Shown in pieces: positions 17,030 to 25,619 of a stretch of 64,000 bases of DNA (position 1 is the stretch's first letter; each line of letters starts with the position of its first letter). The DNA is from UBA8919 sp041658185 (lineage in GTDB: Bacteria > Elusimicrobiota > UBA8919): assembly GCA_041658185.1 (NCBI GenBank), contig JBBAAR010000001.1:193791-257790 (forward strand). The letters run 5' to 3'. Made by a program: the position numbers and the translations under genes. The notes under the pieces are model-generated. The model made no database searches. It was not told where the DNA came from and saw nothing but the letters and a program-made list of their open reading frames with translations.

Positions 17030-17671
17030 TTATTTGCTGTACAACTCAACAATCAACTGTTCCTTAGGTCTTTCCTCGTCGTAAGGAACGGACATTTCTT
17101 CTCTCAACGGTTGTCTTACAATCACGCCGGATAAATTAGAAACATCTAATGATAGCCACGGTGACACGCCTTTTTTTGAAGATGCATCCGCGGATTTTTT
17201 AACAAATAAATTTTCTTTAAGTTGAGCCGTTATTTGGATTTTATCATTTACTTTCGTAGGGTATGACGGTATGTTTATTATTTTATCATTAACTTTTATA
17301 TGTCTGTGAAGAACCAACTGCCGTGCGCCGGAAATTGCCGGCGAAAGTCCCATGCGTCTAACGACATTATCCAGCCGCATTTCTAAAGATAACAAAAGAT
17401 TGAAACCGGTCATGCCTTTATGTTTCGCCGCTGTCTGGAAATATCTTCTGAACTGCCTTTCCATTACCCCATATGTTCTTTTTACCTGCTGTTTGGCACG
17501 CAACTGACCCGAGTACTCCGTCGGCTTTTTCATCATTCTTCTGTGAGGGCCGGGCGGGCCTTTCTTTTTGGTGACGGGACACTTGGGCGTGTCGCATCTT
17601 TCACCTTTTAAGAATAAAGGCATTTGCTCTTGTCTGCATCTTCTACATTTAGGTCCTAAATATCTTGCCAT
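17030..17671 (-). CDS. rpsD: 30S ribosomal protein S4
   Basis: 213 residues from the ATG at 17671; a GTG three codons earlier belongs to the spacer GGTGTTAATTATG. The N-terminus carries a zinc-type motif (CRRC then CDTPKC), and the S4 RNA-binding domain has MRLDNVVRRMGLSPAISGARQLVLHRHIKVN. It is a primary 16S binder that starts 30S assembly. Confidence 0.97.
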   Translation of the reverse strand: MARYLGPKCRRCRQEQMPLFLKGERCDTPKCPVTKKKGPPGPHRRMMKKPTEYSGQLRAKQQVKRTYGVMERQFRRYFQTAAKHKGMTGFNLLLSLEMRLDNVVRRMGLSPAISGARQLVLHRHIKVNDKIINIPSYPTKVNDKIQITAQLKENLFVKKSADASSKKGVSPWLSLDVSNLSGVIVRQPLREEMSVPYDEERPKEQLIVELYSK

Positions 17672-17679
17672 AATTAACA

Positions 17680-17785
17680 CCAGAGAATTAGAGAATTAGA
17701 GAATTAGAGAATTAGATTTTTTTCCAATTCACCAATTCTCTGTCGTATAAACTAATTCTCTTTCGTTTAAACTAATTCTCTGCTC
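17680..17785 (-). repeat. Spacer stem-loop, AGAGAATTAG type (rpsK/rpsD)
   Basis: Standard design: GGCAGAGAATTAG, partners with GTTTAAACGAA and GTTTATACGAC linkers, A-rich loop, four CTAATTCTCT words, CTGGTGTTAA. Confidence 0.88.
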
Positions 17786-17787
17786 CT

Positions 17788-18303
17788 CTACACTCTCCTT
17801 TGTTTCGGCGGTCTGCATCCGTTATGCGGAATAGGTGTAATATCTTTGATAAAAGTAACGGATAAGCCGGACGATTGTAACGCTCTTATAGCCGTTTCGC
17901 GACCAGAGCCGGGCCCGGAAACAAAAACCGCGACCTGTTTCAAACCCATTTCGGACGCTTTTCTTGCACAATTTGCCGATGCAATCTGGGCGGCAAAAGG
18001 CGTTCCTTTTTTCGTTCCCTTGAAACCGGATGAACCGCTGGAACCCCAGTTTATGACGTTGCCCTTATCGTCGGTAATCGTGATGATTGTATTGTTAAAA
18101 GAGGATTTGATATAAACTCTGCCGCTTGTTGAAAGCAGTTTTTTCCTTGATTTATGTTTTGGTGCGACGGCAACGCGTTTAGTATCCGCTTCTTTTGTTT
18201 CTTTTGAAGCGGAGGCATCTTTTACCAACGGCTTCGGCGACTTTGATTCTTTAGGAGTTGTCTCTTTTGGTTCTTTAATTTCTTTTGATTTTTCTTCAGC
18301 CAT
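17788..18303 (-). CDS. rpsK: 30S ribosomal protein S11
   Basis: 171 residues. Residues about 50-171 are canonical S11 (GRVYIKSSFNNTIITITD, GSSGFKGTKKGTPFAAQIA, VFVSGPGSGRETAIRAL, DITPIPHNGCRPPKQRRV). Residues 1-45 form an extra Lys/Glu/Ser-rich tail absent from the E. coli protein. S11 lies at the platform of the small subunit. Confidence 0.97.
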   Translation of the reverse strand: MAEEKSKEIKEPKETTPKESKSPKPLVKDASASKETKEADTKRVAVAPKHKSRKKLLSTSGRVYIKSSFNNTIITITDDKGNVINWGSSGSSGFKGTKKGTPFAAQIASANCARKASEMGLKQVAVFVSGPGSGRETAIRALQSSGLSVTFIKDITPIPHNGCRPPKQRRV

Positions 18304-18307
18304 AATA

Positions 18308-18375
18308 AAATCAAATTAAAGGTATAAATTAAAGGTTAAAATTTAAACCTTTAACCTTTAACCTTTAACCTGCCT
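18308..18375 (-). repeat. Spacer stem-loop, GGTTAAA type (rpsM/rpsK)
   Basis: Near-identical to the rpsD/rpoA spacer, including the ATTTGATTTTATT end before the ATG. Confidence 0.85.
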
Positions 18376-18770
18376 CACTTCACTTCTCTTTCTTTCTTAA
18401 CTTCTACCTTAACCGCACCGACCGTTTTTCTCTTTCCTCTTTTTGTTCTCGCGTTTGTCTTCGTTCTCTGACCTCTGGCGGGCAAATTTCTGCGATGCCT
18501 CATTCCTCTGTATGTTCCTATCTCCTGTAAACGCTTGATATTGCTGACGATTTCACGGCGCAGGTCGCCTTCAACCTTATACTCTGATGAAATAATTCCG
18601 GCAAGTTTTCCTACTTCCGCTTCCGTTAAATTTTTTACTCTTTTTGACGGTTCAATCTTTGCCTCGTCTAAAATTTTTTTTGCAAGGACCCTTCCTATCC
18701 CGTATATGTAGGAAAGACCGATATCTATTCTTTTCTCTTTCGGTAAATCAACACCCGCTATTCGTGCCAT
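18375..18770 (-). CDS. rpsM: 30S ribosomal protein S13
   Basis: 131 residues: MARIAGVDLPKEKRIDIGLSYIYGIG, the SNIKRLQEIGTYRGMRHRRNLPARGQRTKTNARTRKG-like core, then a short basic tail KVEVKKEREVK that is longer than in E. coli. It contacts the P-site tRNA and the 50S bridge. Confidence 0.97.
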   Translation of the reverse strand: MARIAGVDLPKEKRIDIGLSYIYGIGRVLAKKILDEAKIEPSKRVKNLTEAEVGKLAGIISSEYKVEGDLRREIVSNIKRLQEIGTYRGMRHRRNLPARGQRTKTNARTKRGKRKTVGAVKVEVKKEREVK

Positions 18771-18778
18771 GTTAACAT

Positions 18779-18853
18779 CAGAGAATTAGAGAATTAGAGA
18801 ATTAGATTTTTTTCCAATTCACCAATTCTCTGTCGTATAAACTAATTCTCTGC
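18779..18853 (-). repeat. Spacer stem-loop, AGAGAATTAG type (rpmJ/rpsM)
   Basis: Standard architecture, three words in the start-proximal arm; the preceding rpmJ stop is followed by GGGGCAGAGAATTAG. Confidence 0.86.
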
Positions 18854-18855
18854 CC

Positions 18856-18969
18856 CTATCCCTGTCTCTGTTTATGCTTCGGATTTTTACAAATAATATA
18901 CAAAACACCTCTGCGTTTTACAATCTTACAATTTTTACAAAATGGTTTTACTGATGACCTTACTTTCAT
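18856..18969 (-). CDS. rpmJ: 50S ribosomal protein L36
   Basis: 37 residues, MKVRSSVKPFCKNCKIVKRR onward, ending CKNPKHKQRQG. The zinc-binding pattern C-x2-C-x12-C-x4-H is complete. It lies in its standard place between infA and rpsM, 6 bases after infA. Confidence 0.96.
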   Translation of the reverse strand: MKVRSSVKPFCKNCKIVKRRGVLYIICKNPKHKQRQG

Positions 18970-18975
18970 ATTTTT

Positions 18976-19200
18976 TTACCGTCCTTTCTCCCTGTAAGTA
19001 ATTCTTCCTCTCGTTAAATCATACGGCGAAAGTTCAACTTTTACTTTGTCGCCGATAATAATGCGGATGTAATTCATCCTCATTTTTCCGGAAATTCTCG
19101 CCAGGACGCTGTGCCCGTTTTCAAGTTGAACACGGAACATCGCCGACGGTAGAACCTCTTTTACTATCCCTACAACTTCAATTTTTTCTTCTTTTTGCAT
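18976..19200 (-). CDS. infA: Translation initiation factor IF-1
   Basis: 74 residues from the ATG at 19200 (MQKEEKIEVVGIVKEVLPSA), close to the usual 72; a TTG at 19215 directly after the map stop is an alternative that adds five residues. The S1-fold signature FRVQLENGHSVLARISGKMR and ELSPYDLTRGRITYR is complete. It binds the A site during initiation. Confidence 0.96.
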   Translation of the reverse strand: MQKEEKIEVVGIVKEVLPSAMFRVQLENGHSVLARISGKMRMNYIRIIIGDKVKVELSPYDLTRGRITYREKGR

Positions 19201-19215
19201 TTTGTTATCGCTCAA

Positions 19216-19962
19216 TTATATCTTTGTAAGTATTTCGGCACAAGCATTATTCACTAAAACAGTATGTTCAAAATGCGCTGAAAGTTTTTTATCAATTGTC
19301 TCAACCGTCCAGTTGTCCGCAAGTGTTTTCACATGCCAGTCACCCTGATTGAGCATCACCTCAATAGCGAGACAGGAATTCTCAGAAATTCTGGGACCGA
19401 CACCGGCTTTGCCGTAATTGGGTATCTGCGGGTCCTCGTGCAAATCCCTGCCGATACCGTGTCCGACAAAATCCCTGACAACGGAAAAACCGTTTTTTTC
19501 TGCAGTCGTTTGAATTGCCGATGAAATATCGCCCACTCTACAACCTGCGATACAACTTTTTATCGCGTTACAAAGTGCAACTTCGGAAACGGACAGGAGT
19601 TTTTCGGCATCCGCAGAAATTTTCCCGACAGGATATGTTCTCGCAGTATCACCGTAAAAACCGTTATATTTTACCCCGACATCAATTCCTGCAATGTCAC
19701 CTTCTTTTAACTTTTGCTGGGACGGGATACCGTGAATTACGACTTCGTTGACGGAAATACATATAATTCCCGGATAACCGCGGTATCCTAAAAACGCCGA
19801 TTTTGCACCGAGCGATTTCAGCTTTTTTGCGGCGGCATGTTCAAGTTCTTTCGTTGTAATCCCGGGTGTTATATTTTTTCCGACTGCTTCTATAACTTCC
19901 GCCGCAAGCCGGCATGCGTTACGCATACCAATAATTTCATCCGGCGATTTCGTATAAATCAT
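19216..19962 (-). CDS. map: Methionine aminopeptidase type I
   Basis: 248 residues. Metal ligands are recognisable in DIAGIDVGVKYNGFYGDTART (two Asp), GHGIGRDLHEDP (His), LAIEVML (Glu) and HFEHTVLV (Glu). It removes the initiator methionine from new proteins. Its start overlaps the adk stop by four bases (ATGA), and infA follows directly. Confidence 0.97.
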   Translation of the reverse strand: MIYTKSPDEIIGMRNACRLAAEVIEAVGKNITPGITTKELEHAAAKKLKSLGAKSAFLGYRGYPGIICISVNEVVIHGIPSQQKLKEGDIAGIDVGVKYNGFYGDTARTYPVGKISADAEKLLSVSEVALCNAIKSCIAGCRVGDISSAIQTTAEKNGFSVVRDFVGHGIGRDLHEDPQIPNYGKAGVGPRISENSCLAIEVMLNQGDWHVKTLADNWTVETIDKKLSAHFEHTVLVNNACAEILTKI

Positions 19963-20603
19963 AACGCAGCGGATATATCGCGGGATATTTCGGAAACGGA
20001 ACGGTTGCCGTCAACAGTCACCAAAATGCCCTTGCTTTTATAATATTCAATGAGCGGTTGTGTTTCAATGTAATAGACGGAAAGACGGTGCCTGATTGTC
20101 TTTTCAGTGTCATCCTCTCTCTGGAAAAGCGTTTGACTGCCGCCGCAGTTATCACAAACACCGTCAATTTTCGGCGGGAGCGTTTCCAGATTGAACTTGG
20201 CGCCGCACTTTTTGCAGATTCGCCTGGAAGAAAGCCGTTTTACTATATTTTCTTCCAATACATCCAGCGAAATTACCTTATCAATTTTTTTTCCGATTGA
20301 TAGAAGTAAATTGTCAAAACCCTTTGCCTGAGGAAGCGTTCTCGGAAACCCGTCTAATAAAAACCCGTTCTTGCAGTCGTCCTTTTTAATCCGCTGCTCA
20401 ACTATTTTAAGAACTATATCGTCTGAGACAAGAGAACCCTTTGACATAATCTCGGTAATTTTTATCCCGAGGGGACTTTTTGATGCGACCGCTTCACGGA
20501 ATATCTCGCCGGTGGAAATTGACGGAATCCCTTTATCTTTCGCTATGAATTCCGCCTGCGTCCCCTTGCCCGCGCCCGGTGCACCGAAAATTATCAGATT
20601 CAT
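19959..20603 (-). CDS. adk: Adenylate kinase, zinc-containing LID
   Basis: 214 residues: P-loop GAPGAGKGTQ at 7-16, DGFPRTLPQAKGFD, and a LID domain with two CxxC pairs (CKKCGAKF and CDNCGG) that form a structural zinc site as in Gram-positive-type enzymes. It converts AMP and ATP to two ADP. Placed between secY and map, the common order in the spc operon. Confidence 0.97.
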   Translation of the reverse strand: MNLIIFGAPGAGKGTQAEFIAKDKGIPSISTGEIFREAVASKSPLGIKITEIMSKGSLVSDDIVLKIVEQRIKKDDCKNGFLLDGFPRTLPQAKGFDNLLLSIGKKIDKVISLDVLEENIVKRLSSRRICKKCGAKFNLETLPPKIDGVCDNCGGSQTLFQREDDTEKTIRHRLSVYYIETQPLIEYYKSKGILVTVDGNRSVSEISRDISAAL

Positions 20604-20610
20604 TTTAGCA

Positions 20611-20694
20611 TCAGTGAACTAAAGTGAACAAAAGTGGTGAAAAAGTGAACGAAAGAAAAATCCACTTCCCTTCACTTCTTTTCACTGCCTCTCT
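20611..20694 (-). repeat. Spacer stem-loop, AGTGAA type (secY/adk)
   Basis: Almost the same sequence as the spacer at 3883-3980, although the flanking genes are unrelated. Confidence 0.87.
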
Positions 20695-22019
20695 CATTTC
20701 ACATTAAACCATCTGCCCTTAATTCTGCCTTTTTTTAAGAATCCGTCGTAATGTCTCATTATAAGGTGCGACTCTATCTGGCTGATGGTATCAAGCGCGA
20801 CTCCGACGACAATCAAAAGTGCGGTGCCGCCGAAAAAAAACGGGACATTAATAAATTTTCTCAAATAATCAGGCAGTATTGCCACGAATGCGACAAAAAG
20901 CGCGCCGCCCAAAGTAATTCTTGCCAAAATCCATTGGATATAATTAGCCGTCGGCTCCCCCGGTCTTATACCGGGGACAAACCCGCCCCACTTTTTCATA
21001 TTCTCGGCGATGTCCTTCGGATTCAGCGTGATTGAATTATAAAAGTAACAGAAGAAAACTATAAGTGCGGCATACAAAACTTCGTACAAAATGCTTCCTC
21101 TCATCCACCAATCAACAAATTTTTTCATAAATCCCGAATCACCGGTAAACTGTGCGAGCGTCATCGGAACCGACATCAGCGAAACCGCAAAAATTACGGC
21201 GATTACTCCCGACTGGTCAACTTTAATAGGTAGAAATGTTGACTGCCCGCCGTACATTTTTCTGCCGACAACCCTTTTTGCATACTGGACGGGAATTTTT
21301 CTCTGGCCCGTTTCAACCCAGACGACAAGCGCCATTATCAGGAAAACCATTCCTAAAATCAAAATGCCGGTAAAAAGCGACATCTCGTGAGTTCTTATCA
21401 TGTCAAAAAGATTTTTAACTGCAGACGGCAGACGGTCAACAATTCCGGCGAAAATAATCAAGGAAATTCCGTTGCCTATTCCGCTTTCTGTAACCTGTTC
21501 ACCAAGCCACATTATAAAAACAGTACCGGTGGTCATCGTCAAAACGGTGATGAAAATAAACATTGCGCCGGGATTTGCCACTACGGACGCACCGCCGGGG
21601 GCTTTCATCGGCATTATCATAAAAAGCGTCAGCCCCAGCGATTGTATAACGGCAAGAACCAAAGTTGCGTATCTCGTCCACTGCGTAATTTTTTTTCTTC
21701 CGGTTTCGCCTTCTTTAGAAAGTTTTTCAAGATATGGAACCGTTGCCTGCAAAAGCGAAAAAATAATTGATGCGTTGATGTAAGGCATTATCCCCAAGGT
21801 AAAAATTGAAAGCCGCGAAAGGGCGCCGCCTGAAAACATATCCATAAATCCAAAGAGCGTGTTTGACTGCTGGGCGAAAAATGCCTTGAACGCTGCGATA
21901 TCAATTCCCGGAATGGGTATTGCCACGCCGATTCTGTAAGCGATAATTATAACCGCGGTGAACAAAACCCTTTTTTTTAATTCCGGAACCTTGAAAATAT
22001 CGCCGAATGATTCAATCAT
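20694..22019 (-). CDS. secY: Protein translocase subunit SecY
   Basis: 441 residues with ten membrane segments. Signatures are AVIIIAYRIGVAIPIPGID near the N-terminus, NGISLIIFAGIV, ARRV-type KRVVGRKMYGGQSTFLPIKV and FVPGIRPGEPTANYI. It forms the protein-conducting channel of the inner membrane. Located after rplO as usual. Confidence 0.98.
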   Translation of the reverse strand: MIESFGDIFKVPELKKRVLFTAVIIIAYRIGVAIPIPGIDIAAFKAFFAQQSNTLFGFMDMFSGGALSRLSIFTLGIMPYINASIIFSLLQATVPYLEKLSKEGETGRKKITQWTRYATLVLAVIQSLGLTLFMIMPMKAPGGASVVANPGAMFIFITVLTMTTGTVFIMWLGEQVTESGIGNGISLIIFAGIVDRLPSAVKNLFDMIRTHEMSLFTGILILGMVFLIMALVVWVETGQRKIPVQYAKRVVGRKMYGGQSTFLPIKVDQSGVIAVIFAVSLMSVPMTLAQFTGDSGFMKKFVDWWMRGSILYEVLYAALIVFFCYFYNSITLNPKDIAENMKKWGGFVPGIRPGEPTANYIQWILARITLGGALFVAFVAILPDYLRKFINVPFFFGGTALLIVVGVALDTISQIESHLIMRHYDGFLKKGRIKGRWFNVK

Positions 22020-22029
22020 TTTATTAACA

Positions 22030-22097
22030 CCAGAGAATTAGAGAATTTTTTCTCTGTCGTTTAAACTAATTCTCTTTCGTATAAACTAATTCTCTGT
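22030..22097 (-). repeat. Spacer stem-loop, AGAGAATTAG type (rplO/secY)
   Basis: A shortened copy with only about two words in the start-proximal arm. Confidence 0.83.
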
Positions 22098-22102
22098 CTC
22101 TA

Positions 22103-22591
22103 TTATCCCGCCTGCTTTTTTTCCGCCACTGAGACGTTGGCGGATCCGCCTGCGGCGGATATCTTTTCAGCTGCACTTTTTGAGAATTTATCCGCAGTAA
22201 TTTTTAACGGTTTTTTTATTTCACCCTCACCTAAAACTTTCAGAGGCAATTTGCCGTCTATCAGTCCTAATTCTTTCAAGATTTTTTTGTTGATTTCGGT
22301 ACTCGCCCCGACGGGACTTCCTTTGGTCGCTTCGCTCACTTTTTCGATGGTGTCAATATTTACAATTTCATATTCTTTCTTGAAAATGTTTGTAAACCCC
22401 CTTTTGGGAATACGACGCATGAGAGGCATCTGCCCGCCTTCAAAGCCCGGACGGGTGCCGCCGCCGGACCGGGAATTTTGTCCTTTCATTCCCCTTGTGG
22501 CGGAACCGCCATGACCGGAACCGCGGCCGCGACCTACAATTTTTCTTCTATGTTTTGAACCAACTGCTGGTTTTAAATCTGATAGTTTCAT
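22103..22591 (-). CDS. rplO: 50S ribosomal protein L15
   Basis: 162 residues: KLSDLKPAVGSKHRRKIVGRG, GRGSGHGGSATRGMKGQNSRSG, GGQMPLMRRIPKRGFTN. The C-terminal tail (SAAGGSANVSVAEKK) is encoded partly by the palindrome ATCCGCCGCAGGCGGAT, a repeat that looks foreign to L15. It follows rpsE directly because rpmD (L30) is missing here. Confidence 0.97.
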   Translation of the reverse strand: MKLSDLKPAVGSKHRRKIVGRGRGSGHGGSATRGMKGQNSRSGGGTRPGFEGGQMPLMRRIPKRGFTNIFKKEYEIVNIDTIEKVSEATKGSPVGASTEINKKILKELGLIDGKLPLKVLGEGEIKKPLKITADKFSKSAAEKISAAGGSANVSVAEKKQAG

Positions 22592-22630
22592 ATTAATTAG
22601 AAACGAGACGTTAATGACGAGTTAGAACCT

Positions 22631-23116
22631 CTATCCCTCTGTCCCGCCGTCTCTGCCTTTCTTCCCTCTCAATTTTTCTACATCTTCCCTGTTTCTTAAC
22701 TTTTGTAAGCCGTCAATTGTGGCATAAACAACATTAAACGGGTTTGATGACCTCAATGATTTTGTAAGTACATCCTTAACGCCCACGGCCAACAAAACTG
22801 ATCTCACGGCGCCGCCGGCAATTAGTCCGGTTCCGGCGGATGCAGGTCTCATAAAAACCCTGCCGGCACCGTAAGCACCTGTAATCTCATGCGGAATTGT
22901 CGTATTTTTCAAAGATACTGTAAACAGATTTTTTTTTGCGGAAGCGGTCCCCTTTTTTATTGCCGACTGAACCTCTTTCGCCTTGCCTAACCCGACACCA
23001 ACGGTACCGTTGCAATCGCCGACTACAACAAGCGCATTAAAGGAAAACCTCTTTCCGCCTTTTACAACTTTCGTCACACGACCTATTGAAACAACAATTT
23101 CTTTTTTTATATCCAT
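22631..23116 (-). CDS. rpsE: 30S ribosomal protein S5
   Basis: 161 residues with GGKRFSFNALVVVGDCNGTVGVGLGKAKEV and AGAVRSVL-type GGAVRSVLLAVGVKDVLTKSLRSSNPFNVVYA. It lies at the decoding fidelity region of the small subunit. The next gene is rplO, 39 bases on, so L30 is skipped. Confidence 0.97.
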   Translation of the reverse strand: MDIKKEIVVSIGRVTKVVKGGKRFSFNALVVVGDCNGTVGVGLGKAKEVQSAIKKGTASAKKNLFTVSLKNTTIPHEITGAYGAGRVFMRPASAGTGLIAGGAVRSVLLAVGVKDVLTKSLRSSNPFNVVYATIDGLQKLRNREDVEKLRGKKGRDGGTEG

Positions 23117-23121
23117 TTTAA

Positions 23122-23200
23122 CACCAGTTGAGAGTTGAGAGAACTTAGTTTAGAGAAATGTCAAAATCTCTAAACTCTAAACTCTAAACTCTAAACTGCC
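23122..23200 (-). repeat. Spacer stem-loop, TTTAGAG type (rplR/rpsE)
   Basis: GGCAGTTTAGAGTTTAGAG on one arm and CTCTAAACTAAG plus CTCTCAACTCTCAACTGG on the other. A different word in the same frame of GGCAG and CTGGTGTTAA. Confidence 0.83.
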
Positions 23201-23202
23201 TT

Positions 23203-23553
23203 TTAGAACTTCAATCCTGCTTTGCGGGCACTATCGGCAAAAGCCCGAACCTTCCCGTGATATATATATCCGCCGCGGTCAAATACGACCTGTTTTATTC
23301 CGGCCGCTATCGCTTTTTTACTCGCTGCTTCCCCGAGAGAAACAGATGCCTTGATATTTGCGGCATTTTTTAATTTAAGTGTTGCAGACGAAACGGACAA
23401 TAAAGTTTTTCCCTTTAAGTCATCAACAAACTGAACATATATATTCTTGTTTGATTTATGAATTGCCATCCTGGGTCTCTCGGCCGTCCCGGAAACCTTT
23501 TTCCTTATTCTTATTTTTTTTCTCAGATGTGATTGTGATTTTTTAGATAACAT
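23203..23553 (-). CDS. rplR: 50S ribosomal protein L18
   Basis: 116 residues: RKKIRIRKKVSGTAERPRMAIHKSNKNIYVQ, ASKKAIAAGIKQVVFDRGGYIYHGKVRAFADSARKAGLKF. It binds 5S rRNA. Only 6 bases separate it from rplF, one of the few junctions without a spacer repeat. Confidence 0.97.
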   Translation of the reverse strand: MLSKKSQSHLRKKIRIRKKVSGTAERPRMAIHKSNKNIYVQFVDDLKGKTLLSVSSATLKLKNAANIKASVSLGEAASKKAIAAGIKQVVFDRGGYIYHGKVRAFADSARKAGLKF

Positions 23554-23559
23554 ATTGAC

Positions 23560-24138
23560 CTATTTTTTTGCGGGGGCAGCGCCGGCTGCACCCGGAGCAC
23601 CGACTCCAATTGCCGATTTGCCCGGCTTCTTTTTTATGTATTCTCCGTAATATCTGACACCCTTGCCTTTATATGAATCTGGCTCTTTACTCTGTCTTAT
23701 TTGTGATGCCACCAGTCCCAATTTTTCTTTATCGGTTGATTTCAGCGTTATAAGAAGCCCTTTCGGGTCAGTGGCAATATCCACACCGTCGGGAATGTTG
23801 AACTCAACCGGATGAGAATACCCCACCTGTAAAGTTAATTTTTTTCCCGCAAGTGTGGACTTATATCCGACACCCTGTATTTCCAACTTTTTTTCAAAAG
23901 GCGTAACGACCCCTTGCACCATATTGTTGAGCAGAGCCCGCGTTGTTCCGTGAATCGCCTTGAAATCATCCGAACTTCTTTTTAGAATAATAGAATTATT
24001 TTCAGTTTTGATTGAAATTTCGGGCCGGAACTTTCTTTTGAGCGTACCGGCGGGACCAGCCACAGAAATTTCGTTTCCTGTTATATTTATTTTTACATTA
24101 TTCGGTATCGGTATCGGACTATTTCCAATTCTGCTCAC
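23560..24138 (-). CDS. rplF: 50S ribosomal protein L6
   Basis: 192 residues with the two L6 repeats; signatures MSRIGNSPIPIPNNVKI, LLNNMVQGVVTPFEKKLEIQGVGYK and EPDSYKGKGVRYYGE. The final 15 residues are an alanine/glycine-rich tail not found in E. coli L6. Confidence 0.97.
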   Translation of the reverse strand: MSRIGNSPIPIPNNVKINITGNEISVAGPAGTLKRKFRPEISIKTENNSIILKRSSDDFKAIHGTTRALLNNMVQGVVTPFEKKLEIQGVGYKSTLAGKKLTLQVGYSHPVEFNIPDGVDIATDPKGLLITLKSTDKEKLGLVASQIRQSKEPDSYKGKGVRYYGEYIKKKPGKSAIGVGAPGAAGAAPAKK

Positions 24139-24145
24139 TTAACAT

Positions 24146-24200
24146 CAGAGCATAGAAAACTATTCTCTACGCTCTCCTCTCTCCGCTCTATTCTCTGCCT
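24146..24200 (-). repeat. Spacer stem-loop, AGAGCGTAG type (rpsH/rplF)
   Basis: AGAGAATAGAGCGGAGAG pairs with CTCTACGCTCT-type words; ends CTCTGATGTTAA before rplF. Confidence 0.8.
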
Positions 24201-24203
24201 CTC

Positions 24204-24599
24204 TTACCAAACATAACAAATCACTTCGCCGCCGAGATGTTCCTCTCTTGCTTTCTCATCAGTCATCAGCCCTCGGGAAGTTGAAATTATTGCTGTTCCT
24301 ATACCTCGTAAAACCCTCGGCAGTCGTACCGCTTTCCTATACACGCGCATTGATAATTTAGAAACCCTTTTGATATCCGTTATCATAGGTTTTTTGTCCA
24401 GCGAGTATTTCAAAAAAATTCTCAAAATACCCTGCTTTTTGTCGTCAAGCCGTTTGTAATTTGAAATATATCCCTCTTCCTTCAAAATTTTGGAAATTTC
24501 TTCCTTTATATTTGAAGCCGGGATATCCACTTTTTCCTTGGCTTTTCCACTGGCATTTTTTATCTGACAAATCATGTCTGAAATAGGATCGTAAATCAT
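24204..24599 (-). CDS. rpsH: 30S ribosomal protein S8
   Basis: 131 residues: DPISDMICQIKNASGKAKEKVDIPASNIKEEI and the C-terminal GIGTAIISTSRGLMTDEKAREEHLGGEVICYVW. It binds the central domain of 16S rRNA. Confidence 0.97.
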   Translation of the reverse strand: MIYDPISDMICQIKNASGKAKEKVDIPASNIKEEISKILKEEGYISNYKRLDDKKQGILRIFLKYSLDKKPMITDIKRVSKLSMRVYRKAVRLPRVLRGIGTAIISTSRGLMTDEKAREEHLGGEVICYVW

Positions 24600-24604
24600 T
24601 TTAA

Positions 24605-24705
24605 CATCAGTGAACGACAGTGAACGGAAGTGGTAAAAAAGTGAACAAAAGAAAACTTCCTTTCACTTTCCTTCACTTCTTTTCACTTTTTCTCACTGCC
24701 TCTCT
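24605..24705 (-). repeat. Spacer stem-loop, AGTGAA type (rpsN/rpsH)
   Basis: AGTGAGAAAAAGTGAAAAG words pair with TTCACT words; the loop differs from the other AGTGAA elements. Confidence 0.85.
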
Positions 24706-24706
24706 C

Positions 24707-24892
24707 TTACCAACTCGATTTTGTAACTCCCGGGATTAAACCCCTGTGTGCAAAACTCCTGAAACAAATTCTGCATAAACCAAAATCTCTCAAAAATCCG
24801 CGCGGCCGGCCGCAAATACGGCATCTGTTATATCTTCTTGAAGAGTATTTAGGAGTTTTTCTCTGTTTGATGATAAGACATTTTTTAGCCAT
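24707..24892 (-). CDS. rpsN: 30S ribosomal protein S14, zinc-binding type
   Basis: 61 residues from the ATG at 24892 (MAKKCLIIKQRKTPKYSSRR). Two CxxC motifs, CRICGRPRG and CRICFRSFA, mark the zinc-containing short form. A GTG three codons upstream belongs to the spacer. Confidence 0.96.
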   Translation of the reverse strand: MAKKCLIIKQRKTPKYSSRRYNRCRICGRPRGFLRDFGLCRICFRSFAHRGLIPGVTKSSW

Positions 24893-24902
24893 AATTAACA
24901 CC

Positions 24903-24976
24903 AGAGAATTAGAGAATTAGAGAATTAGATTTTTTCCAATTCACCAATTCTCTGTTGCATAAACTAATTCTCTTTC
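24903..24976 (-). repeat. Spacer stem-loop, AGAGAATTAG type (rplE/rpsN)
   Basis: Standard architecture with TTTAAACGAAAG and TTTATGCAAC linkers between words. Confidence 0.87.
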
Positions 24977-24983
24977 GTTTAAA

Positions 24984-25535
24984 CTAATTCTCTGCTTTTT
25001 TCCTGAACGGCATTCCCATCATTGATAGAAATTCTTTTGCATGTTCGTCGTTTTTTGCCGTCGTCACAATTGTTATGTTCATTCCTCTTGCTTTGTCGGA
25101 CTTATCAAGCACAATTTCCGGAAAAATATACTGCTCGGTTAAGCCCAGATTGTAATTACCGCTTCCGTCAAATTTGGACGGTTCAAGTCCTCGAAAATCC
25201 CTTATTTTTGGAATAGATATGCTGACAAGCCGGTCAAAAAATTCATACATCCTGGCGCCGCGCAAAGTAACTTTAAGACCGATGGCCATACCTTCCCTTA
25301 ACTTGAAAGCTGATATTGATTTTTTGGCGCGACGCAACAGCGGTTTCTGTCCTGTTAAAGCGGCAAGTTCCGCTTCTGCAATATCCATCGCCTTCGGATT
25401 TTCTCTGGCATCCGAAACACCCATATTGATAACTATTTTTTCAAGTTTCGGAACTTGATGAATATTTTTTAGGTTCAATTTTTTCATCAACTCCGGAATA
25501 ATAACTTTTTTATATGCTTCTTTTAATCGTGCCAT
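24984..25535 (-). CDS. rplE: 50S ribosomal protein L5
   Basis: 183 residues: NIHQVPKLEKIVINMGV, RRAKKSISAFKLREGMAIGLKVTLRG, RDFRGL and YNLGLTEQYIFPEI. It binds 5S rRNA and touches P-site tRNA. Confidence 0.97.
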   Translation of the reverse strand: MARLKEAYKKVIIPELMKKLNLKNIHQVPKLEKIVINMGVSDARENPKAMDIAEAELAALTGQKPLLRRAKKSISAFKLREGMAIGLKVTLRGARMYEFFDRLVSISIPKIRDFRGLEPSKFDGSGNYNLGLTEQYIFPEIVLDKSDKARGMNITIVTTAKNDEHAKEFLSMMGMPFRKKAEN

Positions 25536-25547
25536 TTTAATACCAGA

Positions 25548-25618
25548 GATTAGAGAATAGAGCGTAGAGCGTAGTTTCTGTCTTCTGTGCTCTGTCCTCT
25601 ATCCTCTATTCTCTGCCT
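25548..25618 (-). repeat. Spacer stem-loop, AGAGCGTAG type (rplX/rplE)
   Basis: GGCAGAGAATAGAGGATAGAG on one side; TAGAGCGTAGAGCGTAG copies (plus strand) on the other. Confidence 0.8.
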
Positions 25619-25619
25619 T

